Shown in pieces: positions 7,580 through 17,718 of a stretch of 64,000 bases of DNA. Location of the stretch: positions 2,542,001 to 2,606,000 of the forward strand of contig NZ_LT670819.1 in the NCBI RefSeq assembly GCF_900129855.1. Direction: 5' to 3'. The stretch comes from Streptomyces sp. 3214.6. Lineage in GTDB: Bacteria; Actinomycetota; Actinomycetes; Streptomycetales; Streptomycetaceae. Within the stretch, counting starts at the first letter, position 1, and every line of letters begins with the position of its first letter. The notes beneath the pieces are model-generated. The model saw only the letters and a program-made list of their open reading frames with translations. It was not told the origin of the DNA and did no database searches. A program made the position numbers and the translations under genes.

Positions 7580-9700
7580 TCAGCTCTTCGCGTCCGGCCC
7601 CGAAGCGCCCGTCGAACCGCCCTCCGTCGAACCACCGGCCTTCGAACCGCCGCCGGTGCCCGACGGTTCCTTCGGCCGCCCCTCCTGCAGGGGACCGCGC
7701 CGTACCGAACCCGGAGCGTTCCACTCCTGCCGCTTGCGGGCCCGGTTCTTCGCCGCCTCGGAGGACTGCAGCTGGTACGGGACCGACGTGACCATGACGC
7801 CCGGCGTGAACAGCAGCCGGCCCTTCAGCCGCAGCGCGCTCTGGTTGTGCAGCAGATGCTCGTACCAGTGGCCGACCACGTACTCGGGGATGATCACCGA
7901 CACCGCGTCGCGCGGCGACTCCCGGCGCAGGCTCTTGACGTACTCGATGACCGGCCGCGTGACCTCCCGGTACGGCGAGTCCAGAACCTTCAGCGGTACG
8001 TCGATCCCGCGCCGTTCCCACTCCTCGCGCAGTGCCTTCGTCTCGGCCGGGTCGACGTTGACGGTGAGCGCCTCCAGGGTGTCGGAGCGCATCAGCTTGG
8101 CGTAGGCGAGGGCGCGCAGGGTCGGGCGGTGGATCTTGGAGATCAGCAGCACCGAGTGAACGCGCGAGGGCCGGACGCTGTCGTCGCTGGGACCCTCGGG
8201 GGCGACGAGTTCCGCGGCGACGCCGTCGTAGTGGCGGCGGATCGCGGTCATCGTCGCGTAGAAGATCACCATGCCGAGCAGGGCGACCCAGGCGCCGTGC
8301 GTGAACTTGGTGACCAGGACGACGACCAGGACCAGGCCGGTGAAGAACGCGCCGAAGGTGTTGATCGCGCGGGAGCGGACCATGTGGCGGCGCTTGGCCG
8401 GGTCGGTCTCGGTGGCCAGGTGCCGGTTCCAGTGCCGGACCATGCCGGTCTGGCTGAGCGTGAAGGACACGAACACGCCGACGATGTACAGCTGGATCAG
8501 CCGGGTGGAGTCGGCGCCGTAGATGACGACCAGCAGGGTGGCCGCGCCGGCGAGCAGCACGATGCCGTTCGAGAACGCCAGCCGGTCGCCGCGGGTGTGC
8601 AGCTGGCGGGGCAGGTAGCGGTCCTGCGCGAGGATCGAGCCGAGCACCGGGAAGCCGTTGTACGCCGTGTTGGCGGCGAGGAACAGCACCAGGGCCGTGG
8701 CCGCGGCGAGCACGATGAAGAGGAAGCTGCCCTTACCGAAGACGGCCTCGGCGACCTGGGTGATCACCGGGTTCTGGACGTATCCGGAGCCGACGCCGAC
8801 GCCGTTCTTGAGCAGGTCGGCGGCCGGGTTCTCGGCCATCCGGACCTTGGTCACCAGGGCCAGGACGATGATCCCGCAGAACATGGTGACGGCCAGCAGG
8901 CCCATCGCCGCCAGCGTGGTCGCCGCGTTCTTGGACTTGGGCTTGCGAAACGCCGGGACGCCGTTGGAGATCGCCTCGACGCCGGTGAGCGCGGCACAGC
9001 CGGAGGAGAAGGCGCGCAGGAGGAGGAAGACGAGCGCGAAGCCCGCCAGGCCCTGGTGCTCGGCCTTGATCGTGTACTCGGCCGTCGGCGCCCGCATCGT
9101 GTCGTCGAGGACCAGCCCGCGGAAGGCGCCCCACGCGATCATGACGAAGACGCCCGCGACGAACACGTACGTCGGGATCGCGAAGAGCTTGCCGGACTCC
9201 TTGACGCCCCGCAGGTTCATCAGCGTCAGGAGGACGATCACGGCGACCGCGCAGGCCACCTTGTGCTCGACGACGAACGGGATCGCGGAGCCGAGGTTCT
9301 CGATGCCGGAGGAGATGGAGACGGCGACGGTCAGGACGTAGTCGACGAGCAGCGCGCTCGCGACGGTCAGGCCGGCCCGGGGGCCGAGGTTGGTGGTGGC
9401 CACCTCGTAGTCGCCACCGCCACTGGGGTAGGCGTGGACGTTCTGCCGGTAGGAGGCGACCACCGTGAACATCAGCACCACGACCGCGACGGCGATCCAC
9501 GGGCTGAAGTGGTAGGCCGACACGCCCGCGATGGACAGGACCAGCAGCACCTCCCCGGGCGCGTAGGCCACGGAGGACAGCGGGTCGGAAGCGAAAACGG
9601 GTAGGGCGATGCGCTTCGACAGGAGCGTTTCCCCCAGCCGATCACTGCGCAGTGCGCGCCCGATCAAAATGCGTTTGGGCACGTCGGTCAGTTTGGACAC
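7580..9700 (-). CDS. APC-family potassium transporter, KimA-like
   Basis: About 706-aa membrane protein. The N-terminal part holds roughly 12 hydrophobic helices typical of APC-superfamily permeases (SVAYAPGEVLLVLSI, YPSGGGDYEVA, SSGCAALTGVEAISNG). A cytosolic C-terminal domain follows (from about 510) with HSVLLISKIHRPTLRALAYA and EYVVGHWYEHLLHNQSALRLK. This architecture matches KimA (YdaO), a high-affinity K+/H+ symporter bound by c-di-AMP in Bacillus. I place the start at GTG 9700 (VSKLTDVPKRILIGRAL); no clear ribosome site precedes it, so translation may be leaderless. Two divergent TrkA/RCK genes support a K+ role. General amino-acid permease is the alternative. Confidence 0.78.
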   Translation of the reverse strand: MSKLTDVPKRILIGRALRSDRLGETLLSKRIALPVFASDPLSSVAYAPGEVLLVLSIAGVSAYHFSPWIAVAVVVLMFTVVASYRQNVHAYPSGGGDYEVATTNLGPRAGLTVASALLVDYVLTVAVSISSGIENLGSAIPFVVEHKVACAVAVIVLLTLMNLRGVKESGKLFAIPTYVFVAGVFVMIAWGAFRGLVLDDTMRAPTAEYTIKAEHQGLAGFALVFLLLRAFSSGCAALTGVEAISNGVPAFRKPKSKNAATTLAAMGLLAVTMFCGIIVLALVTKVRMAENPAADLLKNGVGVGSGYVQNPVITQVAEAVFGKGSFLFIVLAAATALVLFLAANTAYNGFPVLGSILAQDRYLPRQLHTRGDRLAFSNGIVLLAGAATLLVVIYGADSTRLIQLYIVGVFVSFTLSQTGMVRHWNRHLATETDPAKRRHMVRSRAINTFGAFFTGLVLVVVLVTKFTHGAWVALLGMVIFYATMTAIRRHYDGVAAELVAPEGPSDDSVRPSRVHSVLLISKIHRPTLRALAYAKLMRSDTLEALTVNVDPAETKALREEWERRGIDVPLKVLDSPYREVTRPVIEYVKSLRRESPRDAVSVIIPEYVVGHWYEHLLHNQSALRLKGRLLFTPGVMVTSVPYQLQSSEAAKNRARKRQEWNAPGSVRRGPLQEGRPKEPSGTGGGSKAGGSTEGGSTGASGPDAKS

Positions 9701-9834
9701 AACAGAGAATCGTAAGCCTTCGAACACGGGGCCGCCCACCCTCCCCCGCTCTCGGCCGGGTGATGGGCCGCCGCGTCTGCCTCCCGGGTGAATTCGGCCG
9801 GGCCCACGCTGCGGATTCCGCGGCCATGCCGGTC

Positions 9835-9850
9835 GTCATGTCTATATGAC
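9835..9850. promoter_or_regulatory. Inverted repeat in the K+ gene divergent region
   Basis: GTCAT-N6-ATGAC, perfect 5-bp arms, 34 bp upstream of the 31-aa ORF and 135 bp from the transporter start. Candidate operator; binder unknown. Confidence 0.3.
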
Positions 9851-9883
9851 AATCCCCGCCCGCTGCCGTCCTTCGGAGGGTCC

Positions 9884-9979
9884 ATGCATACGACCGCGGA
9901 GCTCATCGGCGCCATCGGCAGCCTCGTCGGCCTCGTAATCCTTACCTTCCTCAGCCTCTGGAGCATCAGCCGCCGCTGA
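9884..9979 (+). CDS. 31-aa single-helix membrane protein
   Basis: Short ORF starting MHTTAELIGAIGSL, with one predicted transmembrane helix (about residues 7-27, very rich in Leu, Ile, Val, Gly) and a basic tail SISRR. CGGAGGG lies just before the ATG at an ideal distance, so translation is likely. It sits between the KimA-like transporter (divergent) and the two TrkA genes (downstream, same strand, 157 bp on). The size and form recall small transporter subunits such as KdpF, but I do not recognise the family. A role as a K+ transporter accessory is inference from position only. Confidence 0.65.
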   Translation: MHTTAELIGAIGSLVGLVILTFLSLWSISRR

Positions 9980-10136
9980 TCGCTCGAACCGTGCGCGAAG
10001 TGTGCACAGGGGTCCCCGGCGAGGACCGCGCGTGTGTAGCTTGGGCGACGGTCTGAGACCCTGGTCAAGGCCGAGCTCCATGCCCGGACCAGAAACTTGT
10101 CGACTTCTTGAATTCCTTGACCTCGGAAGGACGGTC

Positions 10137-10805
10137 GTGCACATCGTCATCATGGGCTGCGGCAGAGTGGGTTCCGCTCTCGCCCAGGCCCTGGAGCAAC
10201 AGGGGCACACGGTCGCAGTGATCGACCAGGACCCCACCGCCTTCCGACGACTGGGCTCCGGTTTCGGCGGCCGTCGTGTCACCGGGGTCGGCTTCGACCA
10301 GGACACCCTGCGCGAGGCGGGCATCGAGGAGGCCGGCGCGTTCGCCGCGGTCTCCAGCGGTGACAACTCCAACATCATCGCCGCCCGCGTCGCCCGCGAG
10401 ATGTTCGGCATCGAGAACGTCGCCGCCCGTATCTACGACCCGCGGCGCGCCGAGGTCTACCAGCGCCTGGGCATCCCGACCGTCGCCACCGTCCGCTGGA
10501 CGGCCGACCAGATGCTGCGCCGGCTGCTCCCCTCGGGGGCCGAGCCGCTGTGGCGGGACCCGACCGGCGGCGTCCAGCTCGCCGAGGTGCACGCCGCCCC
10601 GTCCTGGGTCGGACACAAGATCAGCACGCTGCAGGAGGAGACGGGCGTCCGCGTGGCGTTCCTGACCCGCCTCGGCGAGGCGATCCTGCCCACCTCGCAG
10701 ACGGTGTTGCAGGAGGGTGACCTGGTGCATGTGATGCTGCGCACCGACGAGGTCGAGAAGGTCGAGGCGTCGTTCGCCGAAGGCCCGAAGGAAGGCGGTC
10801 ACTGA
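10137..10805 (+). CDS. TrkA/RCK potassium-uptake regulatory subunit (first copy)
   Basis: 222-aa cytosolic regulatory subunit of K+ transporters. Rossmann NAD(H)-binding RCK_N domain (about 1-120) opening VHIVIMGCGRVGSALAQAL, followed by an RCK_C domain (about 140-215). The start is GTG at 10137, with GGAAGGA 6 bases upstream; longer in-frame extension looks non-coding. Its TGA overlaps the ATG of a second TrkA gene, so the two are translationally coupled. Paired TrkA proteins (CeoB/CeoC in mycobacteria) bind nucleotide and gate K+ uptake. The likely partner is the divergent KimA-like transporter. Confidence 0.9.
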   Translation: MHIVIMGCGRVGSALAQALEQQGHTVAVIDQDPTAFRRLGSGFGGRRVTGVGFDQDTLREAGIEEAGAFAAVSSGDNSNIIAARVAREMFGIENVAARIYDPRRAEVYQRLGIPTVATVRWTADQMLRRLLPSGAEPLWRDPTGGVQLAEVHAAPSWVGHKISTLQEETGVRVAFLTRLGEAILPTSQTVLQEGDLVHVMLRTDEVEKVEASFAEGPKEGGH

Positions 10806-11482
10806 TGAGGGTCGCCATTGCCGGAGCCGGAGCCGTCGGCCGCTCGATCGCGGGCGAGCTGCTGGAGAACGGCCACGAGGTCCTGCTCGTCGACAAGGCG
10901 CCGACCGCCATCTCGGTCGAGCGCGTCCCCCAGGCGGAGTGGCTGCTGGCCGACGCCTGCGAGATCACATCGTTGGACGAGGCGGCGCTGCAGCGCTGCA
11001 ACGTCGTCATCGCCGCGACCGGCGACGACAAGGTCAACCTGGTCGTCTCGCTGCTGGCGAAGACGGAGTACGGCGTCCCGCGCGTCGTGGCCCGCGTCAA
11101 CAACCCCAAGAACGAGTGGCTCTTCAACGAGTCCTGGGGTGTCGACGTCGCCGTCTCCACGCCGCGTCTGATGTCCGCCCTGGTCGAGGAGGCGGTGAGC
11201 GTCGGCGACCTGGTCCGTCTGCTCCGCTTCAGCCACGGCGACGCCAACCTCGTCGAACTGACCCTCCCCGAGGAGTCGGCCCTGGCCGGCACCCAGGTCG
11301 GCGACGTGGAATGGCCCGAGGACACCTCGCTGGTCACCATCATCCGAGGGACCCGGGTCCTGACCCCGTCCCGCGAGGACTCCCTGGAACCCGGCGACGA
11401 ACTCCTCTTCGTCGCCGCCCAGGCGCGAGAGGAACAGCTGGAGGACCTGCTGTCGGTCCGCAAGGACGACACCACCGGCTGA
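10805..11482 (+). CDS. TrkA/RCK potassium-uptake regulatory subunit (second copy)
   Basis: 225-aa RCK protein opening MRVAIAGAGAVGRSIAGELL (Rossmann GxGxxG), with an RCK_C domain from about 135 (LVELTLPEESALAGTQVG) ending in DELLFVAA. The start ATG at 10805 shares one base with the upstream TGA. It pairs with the preceding TrkA, probably as a heteromeric ring. A strong terminator hairpin begins 18 bp after the stop codon, closing the operon. Confidence 0.9.
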   Translation: MRVAIAGAGAVGRSIAGELLENGHEVLLVDKAPTAISVERVPQAEWLLADACEITSLDEAALQRCNVVIAATGDDKVNLVVSLLAKTEYGVPRVVARVNNPKNEWLFNESWGVDVAVSTPRLMSALVEEAVSVGDLVRLLRFSHGDANLVELTLPEESALAGTQVGDVEWPEDTSLVTIIRGTRVLTPSREDSLEPGDELLFVAAQAREEQLEDLLSVRKDDTTG

Positions 11483-11499
11483 CCTTCGCGAAACGCCGC

Positions 11500-11531
11500 A
11501 AAGGGCGCCCTGAAATCTCAGGGCGCCCTTT
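11500..11531 (+). terminator. Terminator of trkA pair
   Basis: Perfect 14-bp arms (AAAGGGCGCCCTGA and its complement) with a 4-base loop AATC, ending in TTT. It can serve both converging transcripts. Confidence 0.92.
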
Positions 11532-11611
11532 CCTCACCAGCCCGTTGGGGGTCCCCCCTCTGGGGGAGCTTGAGGCAGCCCCCAGAGGACGGTCACACCA
11601 ACGCCGGGGGA

Positions 11612-12376
11612 CTACCCTTCCCGACGGTGCCGCCCACCAACCTCCGACGCCTCCGCGGCAGCCTTCCGCTCGGCCTCCGCCTTTTCCTCCGCCTCCATCT
11701 CCGCGAACACGTCGATCGGCGCGGGCGCCTTCGCGAGGAAGACCCACGTCAGCCACACGGCCAGCAGGAACGGCGGAATCTTCAGCGCCACCAGCACCCA
11801 CCCCAGCTGCGCGGTGTTCGCCCACCAGTACAGCGGGAAGAGGATCGCGCACTTGGCGAGCAGGATCAGCCCCCACGCCCAACTGGCCTTGGCGTACGCC
11901 GTCTTACGGCCGGGGTTGCGGGTGCGCCAGGAGAGGTTCTCCTTGAAGACCGGCCCGAGAATCAGCCCGATCAGCGGCACCCCGCACAGCGTCGTGATGA
12001 TGTACGCCAGCGCCAGACCCAGCGTGTAGAGCATGCCCGGCAGATAGAAGTCCTTGGCGTTACCGGTCATCATCGCGAAGACGACGCCGAACGCCACGCC
12101 GAAGACTCCGCTGAACGCGTGCTTGACGGTGTCCTTCATCGCCAGGCGGACCACGACCAGGACCAGCGACACCGCGAGCGCGGCGATCGCGGACATGTGC
12201 AGGTCCTTGTTGATCGTGAAGATCGTGACGAAGAGCAGGCCGGGCACCACCGTCTCGACCATGCCCCGCACGCCGCCGAACGCCTCGAACAGCGCGGCCT
12301 CGGTCACCGCCCGGGCGTCGGCCGCGGCGGTGTCTTCCGCAGTCGTGTCTTCGGTCGGCTTGTCGAGCGACGTCAC
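11612..12376 (-). CDS. DUF3159 membrane protein
   Basis: 254-aa protein. After an acidic N-terminus come five or so membrane segments (about 40-215) with FEAFGGVRGMVETVVPGLLF and NPGRKTAYAKASWAWG, the signatures I associate with actinobacterial DUF3159. The C-terminus is highly charged (about 225-254, Glu/Ala/Lys). It starts at GTG 12376, three bases after the stop of an OB-fold gene, so both form one transcript. Function unknown. The neighbouring K+ genes make a role in ion homeostasis conceivable, but nothing in the sequence shows it. Confidence 0.8.
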   Translation of the reverse strand: MTSLDKPTEDTTAEDTAAADARAVTEAALFEAFGGVRGMVETVVPGLLFVTIFTINKDLHMSAIAALAVSLVLVVVRLAMKDTVKHAFSGVFGVAFGVVFAMMTGNAKDFYLPGMLYTLGLALAYIITTLCGVPLIGLILGPVFKENLSWRTRNPGRKTAYAKASWAWGLILLAKCAILFPLYWWANTAQLGWVLVALKIPPFLLAVWLTWVFLAKAPAPIDVFAEMEAEEKAEAERKAAAEASEVGGRHRREG

Positions 12377-12379
12377 CGG

Positions 12380-12778
12380 CTACTCCCTACCCAGGGGTCT
12401 CAGTTCGTACTTGGGGTTGAACAGCACCCGGCGGCCCCGGCTCATGGAGACCCGGCCCGATGCGATGAGCCTGCGCCCCGGTTCTATCCCCACGATGGAA
12501 CGCCTGCCCAGCCACACCACGTCCAACGCGGCGCTGCCGTCGAACAGCTCGGCCTCCAGGGCCGGGACTCCGGCGCGCGGCCGCAGGGTGACCGTGCGCA
12601 AGGTACCAGTAACGGTGACTATCTGGCGGTCCTGACAGTCTCCGATGCGTGTACAACCGGCCGTCTCGGCGTCCTCGCGCAGCTCCTCGGACTCCAGGTC
12701 CTCCTGTGACGAGGAGAGCCGGTCGAGCATGCGCCGGAACCGGCCCACCGGCTTTTCGGAACGAGGAACAGCACTCAT
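12380..12778 (-). CDS. OB-fold nucleic-acid-binding domain protein
   Basis: 132-aa protein. N-terminal charged region, then an OB-fold (about 45-130) with IVTVTGTLRTVTLRPRAG, LEAELFDGSAALDVVWLGR and GRRLIASGRVSM, as in the RecG/tRNA-anticodon OB group. The ATG is at 12778. It is encoded directly before DUF3159 (3-bp gap) and after kdpE on the same strand, 90 bp away. A nucleic-acid ligand is family expectation only. Confidence 0.8.
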   Translation of the reverse strand: MSAVPRSEKPVGRFRRMLDRLSSSQEDLESEELREDAETAGCTRIGDCQDRQIVTVTGTLRTVTLRPRAGVPALEAELFDGSAALDVVWLGRRSIVGIEPGRRLIASGRVSMSRGRRVLFNPKYELRPLGRE

Positions 12779-12868
12779 ATCTGAAGCGTACCGGGGTGCA
12801 CCGACAGAGCCGTAGCCGCCGCTGTACCCGCCGCCGCACCGGTCGTCCCGGCCGCTCCGCCCTCCCTG

Positions 12869-13578
<710 letters not shown>

Positions 13579-13585
<7 letters not shown>

Positions 13586-16155
13586 GAGGCCTGCCTTTCG
13601 GGTCGTACGGGTCGTGCGGGTTGTTCGGGTCGTGCGGGCTGCGGCTCGGGGCGGGGTCCCGCCGCGCGGACGGTGAGGACCATGGTGAGGCCGCCGCCGG
13701 GGGTGTCCTCGGCGTTGAGTGTGCCGCCCATGGCCTCGGCGAAGCCGCGCGCGACCGCCAGGCCGAGGCCCACCCCGGCCCCGCGCGGGGCGTCACCGTA
13801 CCGCTGGAAGGGCGCGAATATCCGCTCCTTGGCGTCGTCGGGGACGCCCGGCCCGCGGTCCACGACCCGTACCTCGACCCGGTCGGACATCGCGCTCGCC
13901 GAGACCAGCACGGGCTCGCCGGCCGGACTGTACTTGACCGCGTTCTCCACGAGGTTGGCGACCGACCGCTCCAGCAGTCCGGCGTCCACGGCGACCATGG
14001 GAAGCGTCTCCGGGATGTCCAGCTCCACGCTCTCCTCCGGATCCGGGACCCCGCCGAGCGCCATCGGCACCACCTCGTCGAGGTCGATCTCCCGGATGAT
14101 CGGCGTGACCGTACCGGTCTGGAGGCGGGACATGTCCAGCAGGTTGCCCACCAGGTGGTCGAGGCGGTCCGCGCCCTCCTCGATGCCCTCGAGCAGCTCC
14201 GCCCGGTCCTCCTCGGACCAGGCCACGTCGTCGGACCTCAGGCTCGACACCGCGGCCTTGATCCCGGCCAGCGGCGTGCGCAGGTCGTGGCTGACGGCGG
14301 CCAGCAGGGCCGTGCGGATGCGGTTGCCCTCGGCCAGCGCGCGAGCCTGGTCGGCCTCCTCCTGCAGGCGCCGCCGGTCCAGCACCACGACCGCCTGCGC
14401 GGCGAACGCGGCCAGCACCCGCCGGTCCTCCGCGGGCAGCACCCGCCCGGTGAGGGCCAGCGCCAGGTGGTCGCCGACCGGCACGTCCACGTCGGCGTCC
14501 TCAGGCCGCGCGACCGGGCGCCCGAATCCGACGTGGCCCGCGCGGGTCCACGGCGCTATGCCGTCCGCCCGTTCCAGCAGCGCCGCCGACTCCATCCCGA
14601 AGGTCTCCCGGACCCGTTCCAGCAGCGCCTCCAGGCTGGTTTCGCCCCGCAGCACGTTGCCCGCCAGGTAGGACAGGATCTCCGACTCGGCCCGCAGTCG
14701 GGCCGCCTGGTGCGTACGCCGCGCGGCCAGGTCCACCACCGACGCCACCGACACCCCCACCCCGACGAATATCACGATGGCGACGATGTTCTTCGGGTCG
14801 GCGATCGTCCATCTGTGCAGGGGCGGTGTGTAGAAGTAGTTCAGCAGGAGCGAGCCCACGGCCGCCGAGGCCAGCGCGGGCAGCAGCCCGCCGAGCAGCG
14901 CCGCCGCCACCGTCACCGCGAGGAACAGCAGCATGTCGTTGGCGAGGCCGAGGTGGACGGTGTTCAGCAGCAGCGCCAGCAGTGCCGGACCCGCCATCCC
15001 GACCAGCCAGCCCCAGATGATCCGGGCCCGCCCGAGCCGGGCGCCCCGGGCCACCGGCAGCCCGCGTCCCTTGGCGACCTCGTCGTGGGTGACGATGTGC
15101 ACGTCGAGGTCGGACCCCGACTCGCGGGCGACCGTCGCGCCGACCCCGGGTCCGAAGACGTACTGCCACGCCTTGCGGCGCGAGGAGCCGAGCACGATCT
15201 GCGTGGCGTTGACCCCGCGGGCGAAGTCGAGCAGCGCGGCCGGTATGTCGTCACCGACCACGTGGTGGAAGGTGCCGCCCAGGTCCTCCACCAGGGTGCG
15301 CTGGACCGCCAGCTCCTTGGGCGACGCCGAGGTCAGACCGTCGCTGCGCGCGATGTACACGGCCAGCACCTCGCCCCCGGCGCCCTTCTCCGCCAGTCGC
15401 GCCGCCCGCCGGATCAGGGTGCGTCCCTCCGGGCCGCCGGTCAGCCCGACCACGATCCGCTCGCGCGAACCCCAGATCGCCGACACCCGGTGCTCGCTGC
15501 GGTACTGCTTCAGGTACGCGTCGACCCGGTCGGCCACCCAGAGCAGGGCCAGCTCCCGCAGCGCGGTGAGGTTTCCGGGCCGGAAGTAGTTGGACAGGGC
15601 GGCGTCGACCTTGTCCGGTTTGTAGATGTTGCCGTGCGCCATCCGCCGGCGCAGTGCCTGGGGTGACATGTCCACCAGCTCGACCTGGTCGGCACGCCGG
15701 ACGAACTCGTCGGGCACGGTCTCCTGCTGCCGTACCCCCGTGATCGACTCCACGACGTCGCCGAGGGATTCCAGGTGCTGGATGTTCACCGTCGAGACCA
15801 CGTCGACGCCGCCGGCGAGCAGTTCCTCCACGTCCTGCCAGCGCTTTGCGTTGCGCGAGCCCGGGATGTTGGTGTGGGCGAGTTCGTCCACCAGGGCGAC
15901 CTGTGGGTGGCGGGCCAGAACCGCGTCCACGTCCATCTCGGTGAAGACGCCGCCGCGGTACTCCAGCTCACGGCGCGTGACCTGCTCCAGGCCATGCAGC
16001 ATCACCTCGGTGCGCCGACGCCCGTGGTGCTCCACGAACGCCACCACGCAGTCCGTGCCGCGCTCCACCCGCCGGTGCGCCTCGGACAGCATCGCGTACG
16101 TCTTGCCCACGCCCGGTGCCGCACCGAGGTAGATCCGAAGCTTGCCGCGTGCCAT
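13579..16155 (-). CDS. kdpD: KdpD-type osmosensitive K+ sensor kinase
   Basis: 858-aa sensor kinase with the full KdpD layout. The N-terminal KdpD domain carries Walker A GAAPGVGKT (about 9-17). A universal-stress-like domain (about 235-360) contains GLTGGPEGRTL. Four clustered membrane helices lie at about 385-490, followed by a GAF-type region. HisKA carries AAVSHDLRTPLAGI, and HATPase carries NLVENAVKYSP and GVGLGLAVARGFAE. ATG at 16155 was chosen because the Walker-A domain begins immediately; upstream in-frame residues look non-coding. It senses K+/turgor and phosphorylates KdpE. A 14-bp palindrome lies in its leader. Confidence 0.92.
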
Positions 16156-16343
16156 GGCCTCATTGTCTTCCAGTAACTGCTGCGTACGCAGCGTCGACCT
16201 TACGGCCAACAGTTCTGACATAAGGGACGAGCTGAACCGCGAGGGACGCCTTTGACGCAACCCTGACGCGGTGAAGACGAACACCGGCGCCCCTCAACCC
16301 TTCATCGGATGAGCCCCCCGAATCGGTTCACGCCAGCACGCCG
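16156..16343. other. kdpD upstream region
   Basis: Holds the kdpD promoter and leader, including the palindrome at 16179-16192. No small gene seen. Confidence 0.5.
16179..16192. promoter_or_regulatory. Perfect 14-bp palindrome in kdpD leader
   Basis: GCTGCGTACGCAGC, self-complementary, 24 bp upstream of the kdpD ATG. Candidate operator or leader hairpin; binder unknown. Confidence 0.45.
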
Positions 16344-16376
16344 AAGGGCCGCACCCCTGGACGGGATGCGGCCCTT
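16344..16376 (-). terminator. Terminator of thioesterase-dut-DUF3710 operon
   Basis: 10-bp arms AAGGGCCGCA / TGCGGCCCTT with a 13-base interior that can pair partly, located 25 bp past the DUF3710 stop codon. Confidence 0.85.
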
Positions 16377-16400
16377 TCAGCCGTACGTTCTGTCGTGCCT

Positions 16401-17165
16401 CTAGCGGACTTCGGTGATCTCCGGTCCGCGCTGCAGCTGGCCCATGCCACCGGAGAAGCGCGAGCCCTCCTCCTGCTGCTGGATGCCTTCGGGCACCATC
16501 TGCGCGTCGTTCGGCAGCTTCAGGACGATCGGGTCGCGCGGCGCCATCGGGCCCTCGCCGCGGACCACGACCGTGTCCCGGAAGATCTGCTCGAGCAGCC
16601 CGGCCGCCTGCGGCTGCACGGCGCCCTGGCCCGAGATCACGCCGCGCAGGAACCAGCGGGGGCCGTCCACGCCGACGAAGCGCACGACATGGAAGCCGCC
16701 CGTGCCGTCCGGCAGCTGCACCGGCACCTGAGCCCGCAGCTCCCAGCCCAGCGGGCCCTCGACCTCGTCGATGATGCCGCCCTGCTGGGTAATGCCGGAG
16801 CCGATCTCCTCGCGCACCTCGCCCCAGATGCCCTCGCGCTTGGGAGCGGCGAAGGCCTGCAGCTGGATGGCGCTGTCGCGCAGCACGACGGTCGCCGCGA
16901 CGATCGCGTCACCGGCGACCTCGACCCGCAGCTCCATGCCGTCGACCCCCGGCACGAAGATCCCGCCGAGGTCCACGCGGCCCTCGGCCGGGTCGCGCAC
17001 CTCGGAGTCGTCCCAGGGCCCGTCGGGCCGCGGTTCGGGCTCGAGCCGCACACGCTCGCGCTCGCCCTCTACGTCGTCCGCCTCAGTGTCGACACTGTCG
17101 ACGACCTGCTCGGCCTCGCCGGCCGCGTCCTCGGCGGCACCCTTCTTCTTGCGACGTCCGAACAC
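16401..17165 (-). CDS. DUF3710 protein
   Basis: 254-aa protein starting at GTG 17165 (VFGRRKKKGAAEDAAG), with GGAAGGA 8 bases upstream. The N-terminus is basic then acidic and probably disordered (1-60). The folded part (about 65-235) includes RVDLGGIFVPGVDGMELRVE, and HVVRFVGVDGPRWFLRGVISG, typical of actinobacterial DUF3710. It follows dut by one base, so they share a transcript. Function unknown; the dut linkage is conserved in actinobacteria as far as I recall. Confidence 0.82.
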   Translation of the reverse strand: MFGRRKKKGAAEDAAGEAEQVVDSVDTEADDVEGERERVRLEPEPRPDGPWDDSEVRDPAEGRVDLGGIFVPGVDGMELRVEVAGDAIVAATVVLRDSAIQLQAFAAPKREGIWGEVREEIGSGITQQGGIIDEVEGPLGWELRAQVPVQLPDGTGGFHVVRFVGVDGPRWFLRGVISGQGAVQPQAAGLLEQIFRDTVVVRGEGPMAPRDPIVLKLPNDAQMVPEGIQQQEEGSRFSGGMGQLQRGPEITEVR

Positions 17166-17166
17166 G

Positions 17167-17718
17167 TCACTGTCCTTCCCGGTCGGATACGACCGAAGCG
17201 TATCGATTCCCACCCGTCGCGCCGCCTTCGGCGGCCTGACCGCTTGTACCGCCTGCGCCGCCCACAGCGGCATGCCCGCCGGTGGACCCGAAGCCCCCTG
17301 CGGCCCGTGCCGATTCGGGAAGCTCCGCGACCTCCTGGAAGCGGACCCTCTCGACCTGCTGGACGACCAGTTGGGCAATCCGGTCGAAGCGCTCGAACCG
17401 CACGCTCTCGCGCGGGTCGAGATTCACCACGATCACCTTGATCTCCCCACGGTACCCGGCATCAACCGTCCCCGGGGCATTCACGAGGGCGACACCGCAC
17501 CGGGCGGCAAGCCCCGACCGCGGGTGCACGAAGGCCGCGTACCCCTCGGGCAGGGCGATGGAAACCCCCGTGGGCAGCACGGCCCGCTCCCCCGGCGCCA
17601 GTTCACGGCTCTGGGTGGTGCGCAGATCGGCGCCCGCGTCCCCCGGATGCTCGTACGTCGGAAGCGGTACGTCGGGGTCGACGCGCCGGATCAGGACGTT
17701 CAGGGTCTCGCGGCTCAC
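17167..17718 (-). CDS. dut: dUTP diphosphatase
   Basis: 183-aa trimeric dUTPase hydrolysing dUTP to dUMP, protecting DNA from uracil. All five motifs are present: HPGDAGADLRT (1), HPRSGLAARCG (2), NAPGTVDAGYRGEIKV (3), RIAQLVVQQ (4) and GGFGSTGGH (5). After motif 5 comes a Gly/Ala-rich tail of about 35 residues, longer than in Escherichia coli. It starts at GTG 17718, overlapping the stop of the upstream thioesterase gene (GTGA). Confidence 0.96.
   Translation of the reverse strand: MSRETLNVLIRRVDPDVPLPTYEHPGDAGADLRTTQSRELAPGERAVLPTGVSIALPEGYAAFVHPRSGLAARCGVALVNAPGTVDAGYRGEIKVIVVNLDPRESVRFERFDRIAQLVVQQVERVRFQEVAELPESARAAGGFGSTGGHAAVGGAGGTSGQAAEGGATGGNRYASVVSDREGQ

Noticed and set aside
7559..9604. 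A 681-codon plus-strand open frame antisense to the K+ transporter
   Set aside because: Asp/Gln/Val/Arg-biased shadow sequence, no domain, no ribosome site; the minus-strand transporter accounts for the DNA.
13621..15666. A 681-codon plus-strand open frame antisense to kdpD
   Set aside because: Shadow of kdpD; low-complexity protein without motifs.
16156..16284. N-terminal extension of KdpD to an ATG at 16284
   Set aside because: The extra 43 residues lack family similarity and cover the probable promoter and palindrome.
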